NCBI GenBank assembly: GCA_945787715.1
Contig: CALZJE010000011.1
Span: forward strand, 1-58,915
DNA length: 58,915 nt
Source: an uncultured Ectothiorhodospiraceae bacterium
GTDB lineage: Bacteria; Pseudomonadota; Gammaproteobacteria; S012-40
Reading direction: 5' to 3'
Numbering within the stretch: the stretch's first letter is position 1; each line of letters opens with the position of its first letter. Below the pieces are notes generated by a model that had not been told where the DNA came from, did not search any database, and saw nothing but the letters and a program-made list of their open reading frames with translations. Below, piece after piece: positions 1 through 9,116 of the stretch. The position numbers were made by a program, and so were the translations under genes.

Positions 1-2
1 AT

Positions 3-3000
3 TCAATGAAAATCCCTGGATTTCACCTGAAAATCACCTAACCAATGACTACAATCCTCCAACCGGCCAGCAATAAGATGTAGCACACCATCTTCCTGCT
101 GAACGATTCCACTGACAATCATGAGTTTCGACTTTAATAAAGCCTGGCGTTGTGCAGCTGCAAATTTTGGCCAGACGATGACGTTGGTGCAACCGGTTTC
201 ATCTTCCAGTGTAACAAAGACCACACCGGATGCTGTGCCGGGGCGTTGGCGGCCAATAACCAGGCCTGCGACTTTTGTTATTCTGCCATTCTCCATTTCC
301 CAAAGTGTCTTGGCTTGTTTTACTCCATGGGCCGTTAACTCTTTTCGTAATAGCGCAACAGGGTGTTGTTTTAAACTTAAGCCTGCAGTGGCGTAGTCGG
401 CCATTACGTTATCTGCTTCTGTCGGTTTGCGTAATAAAACTTCTTGTTCTTGAAACTTTGGTTGCTCGAAGAGTGGCATGGAGTTTTCGACGCCGGTGAC
501 TTGCCAGTAAGCGCGATGGCGATGGCCGGCGATTTCTGAGAGCGCATCTGCTGCGGCTAACGCTTCTAAATCAGCTTTATTTAGTTGCCCACGTGTTGCC
601 ATGTCTTGTACATGAATAAATGGTTTTTCTTCTCTGGCTTTGACGATGCGTTCTGCACTTTCGGAAGAGAGGCCTTTGATCATTCGCAGCCCTAAACGTA
701 ATGGTGGAATTTTTTGATAAATATTTTGATCGATTTCTAGATGAGAATCACATTGGCTGAATAGTACATCTGCGGGTTTGACTTCTACGTGGTGACGTAT
801 TGCATCTTGAACCAGTTGGGCGGGGGCATAAAATCCCATAGGCAGGCTGTTGAGTAGTGCGCAGGTGAAGGCGGATGGGTAGTAACACTTTAACCAAGAT
901 GATGCGTAAGCGAGCAGGGCGAAGCTTGCAGAGTGTGATTCGGGAAAGCCATAGTCGCCGAAGCCGCGTATTTGTCGGAAAATCTGTTTGGCGAATTCTT
1001 CTGAGTAACCACGCTCGTTCATGCCTTTTAACAGTTTGTCTTCAAAAGGTTCCAATCCGCCTTTTCTTTTCCAGGCGGCCATGCAACGACGCAGTTGGTC
1101 TGCTTCTCCTGCACTGAATCCTGCGGCAACCATAGCGATTTGCATCACTTGTTCTTGAAAAATCGGGACACCCAGGGTGCGGGATAATACTTCTTTCACT
1201 GCTTCGCTGGGATAGCGGACAGCTTCTTTGCCACTTCGTCGTTTCAGATAGGGGTGAACCATATCTCCTTGAATCGGGCCGGGGCGCACGATAGCAATTT
1301 GAATGACAAGATCGTAATAATTGTTTGGTTTCAGGCGAGGTAACATGGACATCTGCGCGCGCGATTCAATCTGGAAAACACCAACCGTATCTGCTTTGTG
1401 CATCATTTGATAAACCGTCGGATCTTCTGCAGGAATATCTGCTAAAGCTATCGTTTTATTTTCAATATGACTAACGTAGTGCAGCGCTTTACGAATAGCG
1501 CTTAACATTCCCAGCGCAAGCACGTCAATTTTTAATAAACCCAAAGCCTCCAGGTCATCTTTTTCCCATTGAATCACTGTGCGATCGGGCATCGATGCAT
1601 TTTCGGTAGGTACTAGATGTGATAACTGATCACGCGCAATCACAAAACCACCTACATGCTGTGAGAGGTGTCGAGGGAAGCCCATAATCATATCCATGAG
1701 TTTAAGCAGGCGTTGAATGATCGGGGAGTTGCTGGAGAAGCCGGTATTTTCTAAACGCTCTTCATCGATTTTTTTACCATCCCACCATTGCATGGACTTG
1801 GCAAGACGTTCCACCTGCTCTAGACTTAATCCCAGTGCCTTGCCTACGTCACGGATTGCACTACGCGGTCGATAGGTGATAATCGTTGCTGCAATAGCTG
1901 CACGGTGACGGCCATATTTTTTATAAATATATTGAATGACTTCTTCTCTGCGCTCGTGCTCAAAATCCACATCGATATCGGGCGGTTCATCACGCTCTTT
2001 GGAAATAAAACGTTCAAATAGCATATTCATACGTGAGGGATCAACTTCGGTAATATTCAGGCAATAACAGGTGACGGAATTGGCGGCAGAACCTCGGCCC
2101 TGGCAGAGAATATTTTGCTTTCTGGCGAAACGGACAATATCGTGAACGGTAAGAAAATAGGGTTCGAAGGAGAGTTCGTGAATCAGAGTTAGTTCATGTT
2201 CAATCAGTTTTCTTACTTTCTCGCTCTCACCATTTGGCCAGCGCTTTTTTACGCCTGCTTCTACCAGCTCTCTCAACCAGTTTTTTGCGGTATAGTTTTT
2301 TGGAACCAGTTCATCCGGATATTCATAACGTAATTCATCGAGAGAGAAGTGACATTGATCCGCAATGTTTAAGGTCTCCTGTAATAGCTCTTCAGGGTAT
2401 AAACGCTGTAAACGCGATATGGAACGCAAGTGCCGCTCCGCGTTAGCATGTAACTCTTTACCCAATTCGGCAATGGGAATGCCGAGTCGAATAGCTGTCA
2501 GCGTATCTTGTAATATATGTTGCCGATGATGATGCATATGAACATCACCGGCTGCACAGAGGGGAATACCATGAAGTTCGCTAAGCTTTTTTAATTCTAG
2601 CAAATGGTTTTTATCTTTGCCGTTGATGAGTAGCTCGACGGCAATCCATAATCGTTTTGGGAAGCAGTCTGATAAAAACGTTAATCTTTCTTCGTTCTGT
2701 TGCTGTTTTTTATCATCGGCTAAGCAAAGAGCCAGGCATTGTTTGGGTAAATGTTTTTTCAACATCTCGCGATTTAAAAAATATTCGCCTTTGCTAGCCT
2801 CGCGTCTGGCTTGGGTGATGAGATGGGATAACTCGCCGTAGGATTGTCGATTAGTGGCGAGAAGAACGAATCGCAAACCATCGTCTAGTTTAAACTCACT
2901 GCCAATAATCAGCTTAATCGGTGTTTTTCGTGTTTGTAGATGTGCCCTGACAACACCAGACAGCGTGCATTCATCGGTAATGGCGATGGCTGAATAGCCC

Positions 3001-3110
3001 AGTGTGACAGCTTGTTCAACCAGGTCTTCTGGATGCGATGCGCCGCGAAGAAAGGTGAAGTTGCTGATGCAGTGTAACTCTGCATATTGTGGTTTTGATA
3101 CGACTTCCAT
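3..3110 (-). CDS. dnaE2: Error-prone DNA polymerase DnaE2 (ImuC)
   Basis: Replicative-type (C-family) polymerase that extends across damaged template in the SOS mutasome, working with ImuA and ImuB. From the chosen ATG (3110) the protein is 1035 aa, typical for DnaE2 and shorter than DnaE1. An N-terminal PHP domain (about residues 8-230, beginning YAELHCISNF) precedes the polymerase core. The catalytic pair D380/D382 sits in the motif PDIDVDFE, and a further acidic residue lies in LLKIDVLALG. The C-terminus carries helix-hairpin-helix and OB-fold-like segments (VFVTLEDETG). The open frame extends 21 codons further upstream into imuB, but ATG 3110 gives the conserved start and lies 5 nt after the imuB stop, so translation is probably coupled. 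Last gene of the imuA-imuB-dnaE2 operon. The replicative dnaE1 would be expected elsewhere. Confidence 0.96.
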   Translation of the reverse strand: MEVVSKPQYAELHCISNFTFLRGASHPEDLVEQAVTLGYSAIAITDECTLSGVVRAHLQTRKTPIKLIIGSEFKLDDGLRFVLLATNRQSYGELSHLITQARREASKGEYFLNREMLKKHLPKQCLALCLADDKKQQQNEERLTFLSDCFPKRLWIAVELLINGKDKNHLLELKKLSELHGIPLCAAGDVHMHHHRQHILQDTLTAIRLGIPIAELGKELHANAERHLRSISRLQRLYPEELLQETLNIADQCHFSLDELRYEYPDELVPKNYTAKNWLRELVEAGVKKRWPNGESEKVRKLIEHELTLIHELSFEPYFLTVHDIVRFARKQNILCQGRGSAANSVTCYCLNITEVDPSRMNMLFERFISKERDEPPDIDVDFEHERREEVIQYIYKKYGRHRAAIAATIITYRPRSAIRDVGKALGLSLEQVERLAKSMQWWDGKKIDEERLENTGFSSNSPIIQRLLKLMDMIMGFPRHLSQHVGGFVIARDQLSHLVPTENASMPDRTVIQWEKDDLEALGLLKIDVLALGMLSAIRKALHYVSHIENKTIALADIPAEDPTVYQMMHKADTVGVFQIESRAQMSMLPRLKPNNYYDLVIQIAIVRPGPIQGDMVHPYLKRRSGKEAVRYPSEAVKEVLSRTLGVPIFQEQVMQIAMVAAGFSAGEADQLRRCMAAWKRKGGLEPFEDKLLKGMNERGYSEEFAKQIFRQIRGFGDYGFPESHSASFALLAYASSWLKCYYPSAFTCALLNSLPMGFYAPAQLVQDAIRHHVEVKPADVLFSQCDSHLEIDQNIYQKIPPLRLGLRMIKGLSSESAERIVKAREEKPFIHVQDMATRGQLNKADLEALAAADALSEIAGHRHRAYWQVTGVENSMPLFEQPKFQEQEVLLRKPTEADNVMADYATAGLSLKQHPVALLRKELTAHGVKQAKTLWEMENGRITKVAGLVIGRQRPGTASGVVFVTLEDETGCTNVIVWPKFAAAQRQALLKSKLMIVSGIVQQEDGVLHLIAGRLEDCSHWLGDFQVKSRDFH

Positions 3111-3115
3111 TTCGA

Positions 3116-4675
3116 TTAACCAAAAAAGCCATGCAGATACCACTGTTTCTGTTTCAAATCCCGATAAACCCATAGTCGTCGATTATCTACATCGCGCACA
3201 ATATAATAGTCGCGGCTTATTTCATCATCTTCCCACCAACCCGATTCGATGCGTTCAGGGCCGTGCATCGCGACTAATGGCCCGAGATGAAAAGGTCTAT
3301 TCTTATGTTGCTTCAAGCTTTGTGCTGTTGGCAATAACCAGAGAGGGCGAAATTCGCTCTCTTTTGTTGTTTGTTTTTTGCCCTGATGCTGATAAGACCA
3401 GGCAAACTCGGGACGATGATCATCAACGGTTTGAAGATATTGCACAGCGTGCAGACCAAAACGGTTTTGCAGCTGCTCCAGCAGGTTTTGCCACTCAGGG
3501 TCATCATGTTTGTCTCCGGGGCTATCAGCCAATAAATGGGACGGGAAAACATCCTGATTATGGGCAACGAAGGGTAATACTTCATCAACGATTAAGCGGA
3601 CTTCACAAACAGCCGCGTGCAGTTTTAGCCGATCCAGCCGCTCTTCCAACAGCAATAAGATATGGGCAGCATCGCGACTGCATTGTCTTAAACCAATGTC
3701 GATATCCCGCGAGCTTTTATCAAAATGAGTTAGACGAAAGTAGAGCTTTGTTATACCGCAATCTCGTTTGGTTAAAAATTTCTCCAATCGTTCAAGCAAT
3801 TGCTGAGCAGCCACAAAAACCGTTTTGTTATTGGAAGACTCATAAGGCAGCTCGATGTGACCATCAAAAGTGACTGGTGCTTGATGGATTAATTGCGGAT
3901 CAGTCCGCGTGCCGAGTAATTTATCGAGATGCTGTATCAGTGCTTTGCCAAAACGTCGCGCCAGGCTGTCTCGTGGTAAACGCCATAACTCTTTTAGTGT
4001 TTCAACGCCGATTTTATGGAGCTTCTGCTGCGTTTTTTTATCTTCCAGTAACAGAGCGCTGATAGGTAAACGACCGAGAATAGAACGCAGCGCAGATTCT
4101 TCTTCAACCAGCGGTGCATCAGAAAAGCGAGCGAGAATTTGGCTGGCCAATGGGGTAGGGGCAACGGCTAGTTTTGCTTTATAGGAAAAATTCTCTTTAA
4201 ATAGCGTTAATACTTTTTGTTGTAATGCCAGTAACCCACCAAAAAGATCGAGGCTTGCACGAATCTCCAACATTACACAATTTTTTTCAGGTTCAATACT
4301 TACCGCCGGTGTAAATTGTTGTGACCAGTCTGCCAGTTTTTTAAGTGCCAGTTTTTCTATTTCATTATCACGTTGATAGGTGATTAATTCAGAGGATAGC
4401 GCATAGGCTGAGTTCAGCGTCATGCCCGATGTGATCCCCAGTCCGGATGCCATATCACATCCACAATAGATCATGTAGCGTCCCTTTACCTCTTCGATAA
4501 TCAGCTGTGGATTCTCGCCAGGTTGTTTTTGTAAATCCAGAGCAAGCCGAGGAAGATAGAGGCACAACCAAAGTGGTGAGTAGCGTTTGTTAAATGCAGT
4601 GTTAGCGGCTTCCGGTAGTTCAAAACTATTGGTTAAGTCGAGCGCAAGTTGTTGCAGAGCTAGATTGGTTGCCAT
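3116..4675 (-). CDS. imuB: ImuB, Y-family polymerase-like mutasome protein
   Basis: Y-family polymerase homologue of 519 aa. In characterised systems ImuB lacks polymerase activity and acts as the hub that binds the beta clamp, ImuA and ImuC. The protein opens with a Y-family-like segment (LYLPRLALDL, near residue 40) and continues through palm/finger regions and a little-finger-like segment. The C-terminal region (about residues 430-519) matches the ImuB-specific tail, with SGWWEDDEISRDYYIV typical of the family. The catalytic acidic residues of true Pol IV/V are not evident, as expected for ImuB. It starts at ATG 4675, 82 nt after the imuA stop, with a hairpin in the gap. Its stop is followed 5 nt later by the dnaE2 start. 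A long plus-strand open frame over 3004-3873 is an antisense shadow. Confidence 0.95.
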   Translation of the reverse strand: MATNLALQQLALDLTNSFELPEAANTAFNKRYSPLWLCLYLPRLALDLQKQPGENPQLIIEEVKGRYMIYCGCDMASGLGITSGMTLNSAYALSSELITYQRDNEIEKLALKKLADWSQQFTPAVSIEPEKNCVMLEIRASLDLFGGLLALQQKVLTLFKENFSYKAKLAVAPTPLASQILARFSDAPLVEEESALRSILGRLPISALLLEDKKTQQKLHKIGVETLKELWRLPRDSLARRFGKALIQHLDKLLGTRTDPQLIHQAPVTFDGHIELPYESSNNKTVFVAAQQLLERLEKFLTKRDCGITKLYFRLTHFDKSSRDIDIGLRQCSRDAAHILLLLEERLDRLKLHAAVCEVRLIVDEVLPFVAHNQDVFPSHLLADSPGDKHDDPEWQNLLEQLQNRFGLHAVQYLQTVDDHRPEFAWSYQHQGKKQTTKESEFRPLWLLPTAQSLKQHKNRPFHLGPLVAMHGPERIESGWWEDDEISRDYYIVRDVDNRRLWVYRDLKQKQWYLHGFFG

Positions 4676-4706
4676 AAAATATCTGCCTTTGCTAAAGGGG
4701 AAATGA

Positions 4707-4747
4707 GGGGGTTAAACAAGTCGGGCTTGTCTATTGTTAAATCCCCC
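4707..4747 (-). other. Hairpin in the imuA-imuB gap
   Basis: Between imuA and imuB, a G5 run (4707-4711) pairs with a C5 run (4743-4747), and the inner arms TTAAACAAG and CTTGT...TTGTTAA extend the stem with bulges. No T tract follows on the coding strand, so it is not a convincing terminator. It could be an mRNA processing or stability element, or reduce read-through into imuB. Function is inferred only from structure. Confidence 0.4.
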
Positions 4748-4757
4748 TGGCCCTTCT

Positions 4758-5390
4758 TTAATAAATAAAAGGAGGGTTAAACGGAATCACAACACGCTGG
4801 AAACGACTACCCCCACGCGCCTTTAAAATATCTATTTGCAGTCCTGCTTTTAAGGGCGTTAATCGAATTCGTAAAGCTGCCGGGGAAGACTTGGCTTCTC
4901 GGTTACGAAACACGATACCAAGACTGCGGCCCTGTTCTGCTGCCAGTTGCAGACGCCGAATAGATTTTTCGGGTAGTTGCTTGGGCCATGCTATTGCCAC
5001 ACCGCAAGCCTGGGTGCGTAATACTTTTTCCAATACCCATAAACAATGTTCTCCTATAGTTTCATCAGGCATAACAATCATATTTTCCAGCGCAACGCCA
5101 TACTGATGCAGGGCTGGTGCATAGGGCACGTAAGGCGGGGATATCCACACGGCACAATGCGAATTTTTGGTTGTATGTAATAACAGCGGTAACAAAAGTT
5201 TTAACTCACCTAGGCCCCAGCGAGGTGTAATAATTTCTATCAGTGCATTAAGTGGCCAACCGTCATCAGGTAGTACTGCATCAAGCTCAGAAAAACCCGT
5301 TGCCAGACCTTTCTGCTTCCCTTTTGCAATCTCACCCGCACGCCAAATGGCCGGATTATTTTGCAAAATCTCTTCGAGTGTTTTGTTCAT
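4758..5390 (-). CDS. imuA: ImuA, RecA-like/SulA-like mutasome accessory protein
   Basis: First gene of the SOS mutagenesis operon, 210 aa. ImuA proteins resemble RecA/SulA and are needed with ImuB and ImuC for damage-induced mutagenesis. The sequence begins MNKTLEEILQNNPAIWRAGE and continues into ATGFSELDAVLPDDGWPLNA, the characteristic ImuA/RecA-fold entry. Where RecA has a Walker A loop, this protein has ITPRWGLGELKLL, so nucleotide binding is unlikely to be classical, as usual for ImuA. The ATG at 5390 has only a weak ribosome-binding site and lies about 105 nt downstream of a strong LexA box. No lexA gene is present in the operon, unlike many lexA-imuA-imuB-dnaE2 cassettes. Confidence 0.9.
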   Translation of the reverse strand: MNKTLEEILQNNPAIWRAGEIAKGKQKGLATGFSELDAVLPDDGWPLNALIEIITPRWGLGELKLLLPLLLHTTKNSHCAVWISPPYVPYAPALHQYGVALENMIVMPDETIGEHCLWVLEKVLRTQACGVAIAWPKQLPEKSIRRLQLAAEQGRSLGIVFRNREAKSSPAALRIRLTPLKAGLQIDILKARGGSRFQRVVIPFNPPFIY

Positions 5391-5493
5391 TTTTACTATA
5401 TTCTAGTCTGAGAGCTTTTCCCTATATGTATTGAAAAGTGTGTTGGAAAATGTGTTGAAAAAACGAACTTCTGTTCTTGTTATCAGCAGCAGT

Positions 5494-5513
5494 AACTGTA
5501 TATATAAACAGTA
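5494..5513 (-). promoter_or_regulatory. LexA operator (SOS box) of the imu operon
   Basis: CTGTATATATAAACAG at 5496-5511 fits the gammaproteobacterial LexA consensus CTGT-N8-ACAG perfectly, with AT-rich spacer and flanks that continue the dyad (AA/TA). It overlaps the -10 of the predicted promoter, so LexA binding would block initiation. A second, one-mismatch candidate (CTGTTCTTGTTATCAG) lies at 5471-5486 in the transcribed leader. Confidence 0.9.
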
Positions 5514-5537
5514 TATGTCTTTTTTGTTAAATGGCAA
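5510..5537 (-). promoter_or_regulatory. Predicted sigma70 promoter of imuA-imuB-dnaE2
   Basis: Read on the minus strand, a -35 element TTGCCA (plus 5532-5537) and a -10 element TATACT (plus 5510-5515) are separated by 16 nt. Each matches the sigma70 consensus at five of six positions. The -10 overlaps the end of the LexA box, consistent with SOS repression. The resulting mRNA leader would be roughly 110 nt. Confidence 0.65.
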
Positions 5538-6116
5538 GGAATTATGGAGACAGTTAACTGATAAAATATCCAATCGGTTGTAAGTGTTGAAAATTTAAAG
5601 ATAATTACCAAGATGACCAGAGCTGTGTTGGATGCGGGCTTATGCCGGGTCAAAAAAATAACTGATAACTATTCAAGGTATTCAAGTTAAGGCATTCAAG
5701 TCAAGGCATTCAAGCAATGTAGTGGTTAACAAATCAGAAGTTAAAATTATTTAAACGACGGTTAGATAAGGCATTGTCATTGCGTTCCGTATTCAATATC
5801 CCACAGGTGTGCAAAACTGCTTTCCCTCGCTACGTCCCCAATTCCCGGGCTGCCTCCTAATAATTTGAGACAATAAGCCAAATAGGATGTGGTGTAGAGC
5901 GAACTGTATTAATATTGCTCTCTTTACTGCCGATTCTAGATATGACTGGTACAGTTTATGACTGATTAACATCACTTTTGATGGTGTCCTTATTGCCTTG
6001 ATAGGATAATATATAACGCAGGTAGGTTAGTGGTTAGTTGAATGTAAACACTTTGTTAAGCGGCCATAACATAGGGAAAGATCTACCATTATACATCTCG
6101 TGTTTAAGGATAGAAT
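5538..6116. other. Intergenic region between imu operon and sensor kinase
   Basis: About 580 bp without a convincing gene. It holds a short tandem repeat (5675-5716) and a 60-codon minus-strand open frame (5793-5975) with no recognisable family and no ribosome-binding site, judged spurious. The AT-rich part before 6117 carries an AAGGA ribosome-binding site for the downstream kinase, but no operator I can name. Confidence 0.5.
5675..5716. repeat. Three tandem 14-bp repeats
   Basis: Three adjacent copies of AAGGYATTCAAGTY occupy 5675-5688, 5689-5702 and 5703-5716 with one to three differences between them. Too short and few for an iteron origin or CRISPR. Possibly replication slippage or a protein-binding array. 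Confidence 0.6.
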
Positions 6117-9005
6117 ATGAGAATTATTACTAAAGCACCAACAAGGATAGTTTCTGTTCTTAAAAAGAGCTCTCTCTTTGCTATTCTACTGACAGCTACA
6201 TCTATAGCGATCTTAACCAGTTATATCGAATATCTTGATTTTTCCAAAAGAGCCAAGGACATTGAATCTGAGCATATTTCATCGGAAAAAGCATTAATAA
6301 AACGAGAAGTGATAAAGGTTACAGACTACATTAAACTTAAACGTTCTCAAATTGAACAAAAAGTCAAAGCACGTATTAAAAGCCGCGTCTATGATGCGCA
6401 TGCAGTCGCTTCAAATATATATAATCAATTTACGGATAAAAGACCTGATAGCGAAGTTAAAAAACTAATCATTGAAGCGCTACGCCCGTTACGTTTTTTC
6501 AATGGTGATGGCTATTATTTTATTAATGACATGAAAGGTGTTTCCCAACTCAATACACTTCACTCTGATTTAGAGGGCTCAGATATCACTGCTATGCAGG
6601 ATTCCACTGGGCGTTATATCGTAAAAGAGCAACAGGATGTTGTTAACAAATTTGGTGAAGGATTTGTCTCATATAATTATTTATCATTTAATAATGTGGA
6701 AACACCACAAAAAAAAATTTCTTTTGTAAAGTACTTTGAACCTTATGGTTGGTTTATTGGTACTGGCGACTACTATAAACATATTGAAAAAGAAATTCAG
6801 CAAGAGATGCTTGATTATATTGAGCAGATTAAGTTTGGCAAAGATAGTTATATTTTCGTTGTCAGTTATGAGGGAATTGTTCTTATGAATGCTTCTCAGA
6901 AACATCTGATAGGCCAAAATATATGGGATCTTGAAGATCCTAACGGTGTAAAAGTTATTCAAGAAGAGCGTCGAGCAGTGGATAATCCGGAAGGAGATTT
7001 CATTTACTATGTCTGGAACAAACCATCGACTTCTACTCCATCACCAAAAGTCTCATTTATGAAAGGCGTGCCAGATTGGCAATGGATGATTGGTGCGGGA
7101 ATCTATGTTGATGATGCAGAAATAATTATTCATCAGCAAAGGGAAGATTTGAAGAAGGGGCTGATTAAACAGTGGCTATTTATTTTTCTTATAAGCTTGT
7201 TTAGTAGTCTTTTGATTATTTATGTGGCAAATAAAATATCCAGGCAGTTTTCCATTGAGTTGAGTAAGTTTTTGGCATTCTTTAAAACAATGTCAATTGA
7301 GTCAGATAAAATATCGGAAGACTCATTGCACTATATCGAACTTAGGGAGCTTGCCAATTCTGCCAATCGGATGCTCGACAATCAAATTAAAATCGAGGAG
7401 GAAAGAGCAAAGACTGAGGAATCTTTACGCGCAAGTGAAGCCAGCATGAAAGAAGCTCAAAAAATTACACATTTCGGAAGCTGGGAATACAATATAGCAA
7501 CGAATGAATTGTTGTGGTCTGACGAAGTGTATCGAATATTCGAAGTTGATTCTAAAAATACAAAAGCAAGTTATCAATTGTTTATTAATAATGTTCACCC
7601 GGATGATCAAGTTCTTGTGGATACTACCTATAAAGAGTCTGTCGCGAATAAACTGCCATATGATGTTGAGCATCGTATAAAGCTGAAGAATGATAAAATT
7701 AAAATTGTTAGAGAGTATGGGAGGACATTTTTCGATGAGAAAGGTAATCCTTTACGAACATTTGGTACCATTCAAGATATTACTGAAAGAAAATTACAAG
7801 AAGATAAATTAAAATTAAAAGAAGAACAATTGAAACGTAGCCAGAAGATGGATGCATTAGGGAAACTCACAGGAGGTATTGCACACGATTATAACAATAT
7901 GCTTGGTGTTATTTCAGGATTTTCGGAGCTTCTTTCAGTTAAAGTCGCAGATGATCCCAAAGCTGCAATTTATATTAAACACATTAGGGATGCGGCAGAG
8001 CGTGGTAGAGAACTCACTGATAAACTGATGACATTTTCGCGATATAAATTGACGGAAAGCGAGGTGACAAATATAAATCTTGTACTTAAGGCGCAGCGAC
8101 CGTTACTTGAGAAAACATTGACAGCTCGAATCAAACTGACGCTAAGTTTGGTAGATGATATCTGGCCCATAAAGTTAGACAGTGGCGATTTGGCTGATTC
8201 AATTATAAACATGGGCATCAATACTTCCCATGCAATAGAAGCAAGTGGAAATCTGACCCTGACAACTCAAAATGTACATATTAATGATTCGAAAGCAAGT
8301 CAACTTGATCTCAAAGCTGGTGACTATGTGACATTAAGTATTAATGATACCGGTAAAGGAATGGATAGACAGACTGTAGATCAAATATTTGATCCATTTT
8401 TTTCAACTAAAGGTGATAAAGGTACCGGCTTAGGGCTTAGTCAGGTATTTGGGTTTGTTCAGCGAAGCGGTGGAGATATCAAGGTTGTATCCAAACCCGG
8501 TCATGGCACTGAGTTTACGCTATATTTCCCCCGATATTATACAGAGCTTGATACAATTCAAAAAGAATCACCGGATAGTCACAAAGAAGTCCAATCTAAT
8601 CATTCTTATACAGAAGACAATGAAGTCATATTAGTGGTTGATGATGAGCCTGCATTATGTGCAATGGCTAGAGATATATTAACAAATAGTGGCTATAGAG
8701 TACTTACTGCTGAAGATGGCAAGCATGCTTTAGAAATACTAAAAAATGAACCCGTAGATTTAATGATTAGTGATGTCATCATGCCCAATATGGATGGATA
8801 TCAACTAGCAACTATTGTCGAGAGAGACTATCCCAATACTATAATTCAATTAGTGAGTGGCTTTGATGATGTGCCCAATCAAGTTTCCATCAATAACAAA
8901 TTACAGAAAAACATTTTACAAAAACCTTACAGTGTGGAAGCTTTGTTAGCAAGAGTAAAAGTGCTATTTGATAAATCAAATTTAGCATCTAATATTAAGT
9001 ATTAA
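6117..9005 (+). CDS. Hybrid sensor histidine kinase (Cache-PAS-HisKA-HATPase-REC)
   Basis: Membrane-bound hybrid kinase of 962 aa. Membrane helix 1 spans about residues 18-36. A periplasmic region follows with two tandem Cache-like modules, each ending in the typical signature (EPYGWFIGTGDY near 220; PDWQWMIGAGIYVDDA near 325). Helix 2 spans about 355-377, a PAS with PAC about 445-560. The dimerisation domain carries the phospho-acceptor H590 in GGIAHDYNN, a family in which HDYNN/HDFNN replaces the usual HELR. The ATPase domain has G1 DTGKGMD and G2 GDKGTGLGLS. A receiver domain has phospho-acceptor D886 (ISDVIMP) and the conserved lysine in LQKPYS. AAGGA precedes the ATG. No response regulator or cognate target lies beside it, and the next gene is convergent. 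The ligand is unknown; Cache domains commonly bind small organic molecules. Confidence 0.92.
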   Translation: MRIITKAPTRIVSVLKKSSLFAILLTATSIAILTSYIEYLDFSKRAKDIESEHISSEKALIKREVIKVTDYIKLKRSQIEQKVKARIKSRVYDAHAVASNIYNQFTDKRPDSEVKKLIIEALRPLRFFNGDGYYFINDMKGVSQLNTLHSDLEGSDITAMQDSTGRYIVKEQQDVVNKFGEGFVSYNYLSFNNVETPQKKISFVKYFEPYGWFIGTGDYYKHIEKEIQQEMLDYIEQIKFGKDSYIFVVSYEGIVLMNASQKHLIGQNIWDLEDPNGVKVIQEERRAVDNPEGDFIYYVWNKPSTSTPSPKVSFMKGVPDWQWMIGAGIYVDDAEIIIHQQREDLKKGLIKQWLFIFLISLFSSLLIIYVANKISRQFSIELSKFLAFFKTMSIESDKISEDSLHYIELRELANSANRMLDNQIKIEEERAKTEESLRASEASMKEAQKITHFGSWEYNIATNELLWSDEVYRIFEVDSKNTKASYQLFINNVHPDDQVLVDTTYKESVANKLPYDVEHRIKLKNDKIKIVREYGRTFFDEKGNPLRTFGTIQDITERKLQEDKLKLKEEQLKRSQKMDALGKLTGGIAHDYNNMLGVISGFSELLSVKVADDPKAAIYIKHIRDAAERGRELTDKLMTFSRYKLTESEVTNINLVLKAQRPLLEKTLTARIKLTLSLVDDIWPIKLDSGDLADSIINMGINTSHAIEASGNLTLTTQNVHINDSKASQLDLKAGDYVTLSINDTGKGMDRQTVDQIFDPFFSTKGDKGTGLGLSQVFGFVQRSGGDIKVVSKPGHGTEFTLYFPRYYTELDTIQKESPDSHKEVQSNHSYTEDNEVILVVDDEPALCAMARDILTNSGYRVLTAEDGKHALEILKNEPVDLMISDVIMPNMDGYQLATIVERDYPNTIIQLVSGFDDVPNQVSINNKLQKNILQKPYSVEALLARVKVLFDKSNLASNIKY

Positions 9006-9116
9006 TAAAGGACATATTGGTACATCAGTCGGATGAAAATTGCATCTATCGAATCGATTTCGACATACTTACTTGGAATAAATAAGAATAAAATATTCAA
9101 CGCAATATTTTGATGT

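Noticed and set aside
3004-3873. 289-codon plus-strand open frame
   Set aside because: Lies antisense to the well-supported dnaE2 start and imuB; the product has no recognisable domain.
5793-5975. 60-codon minus-strand frame in the imu-kinase gap
   Set aside because: No family, no ribosome-binding site; low-complexity surroundings.
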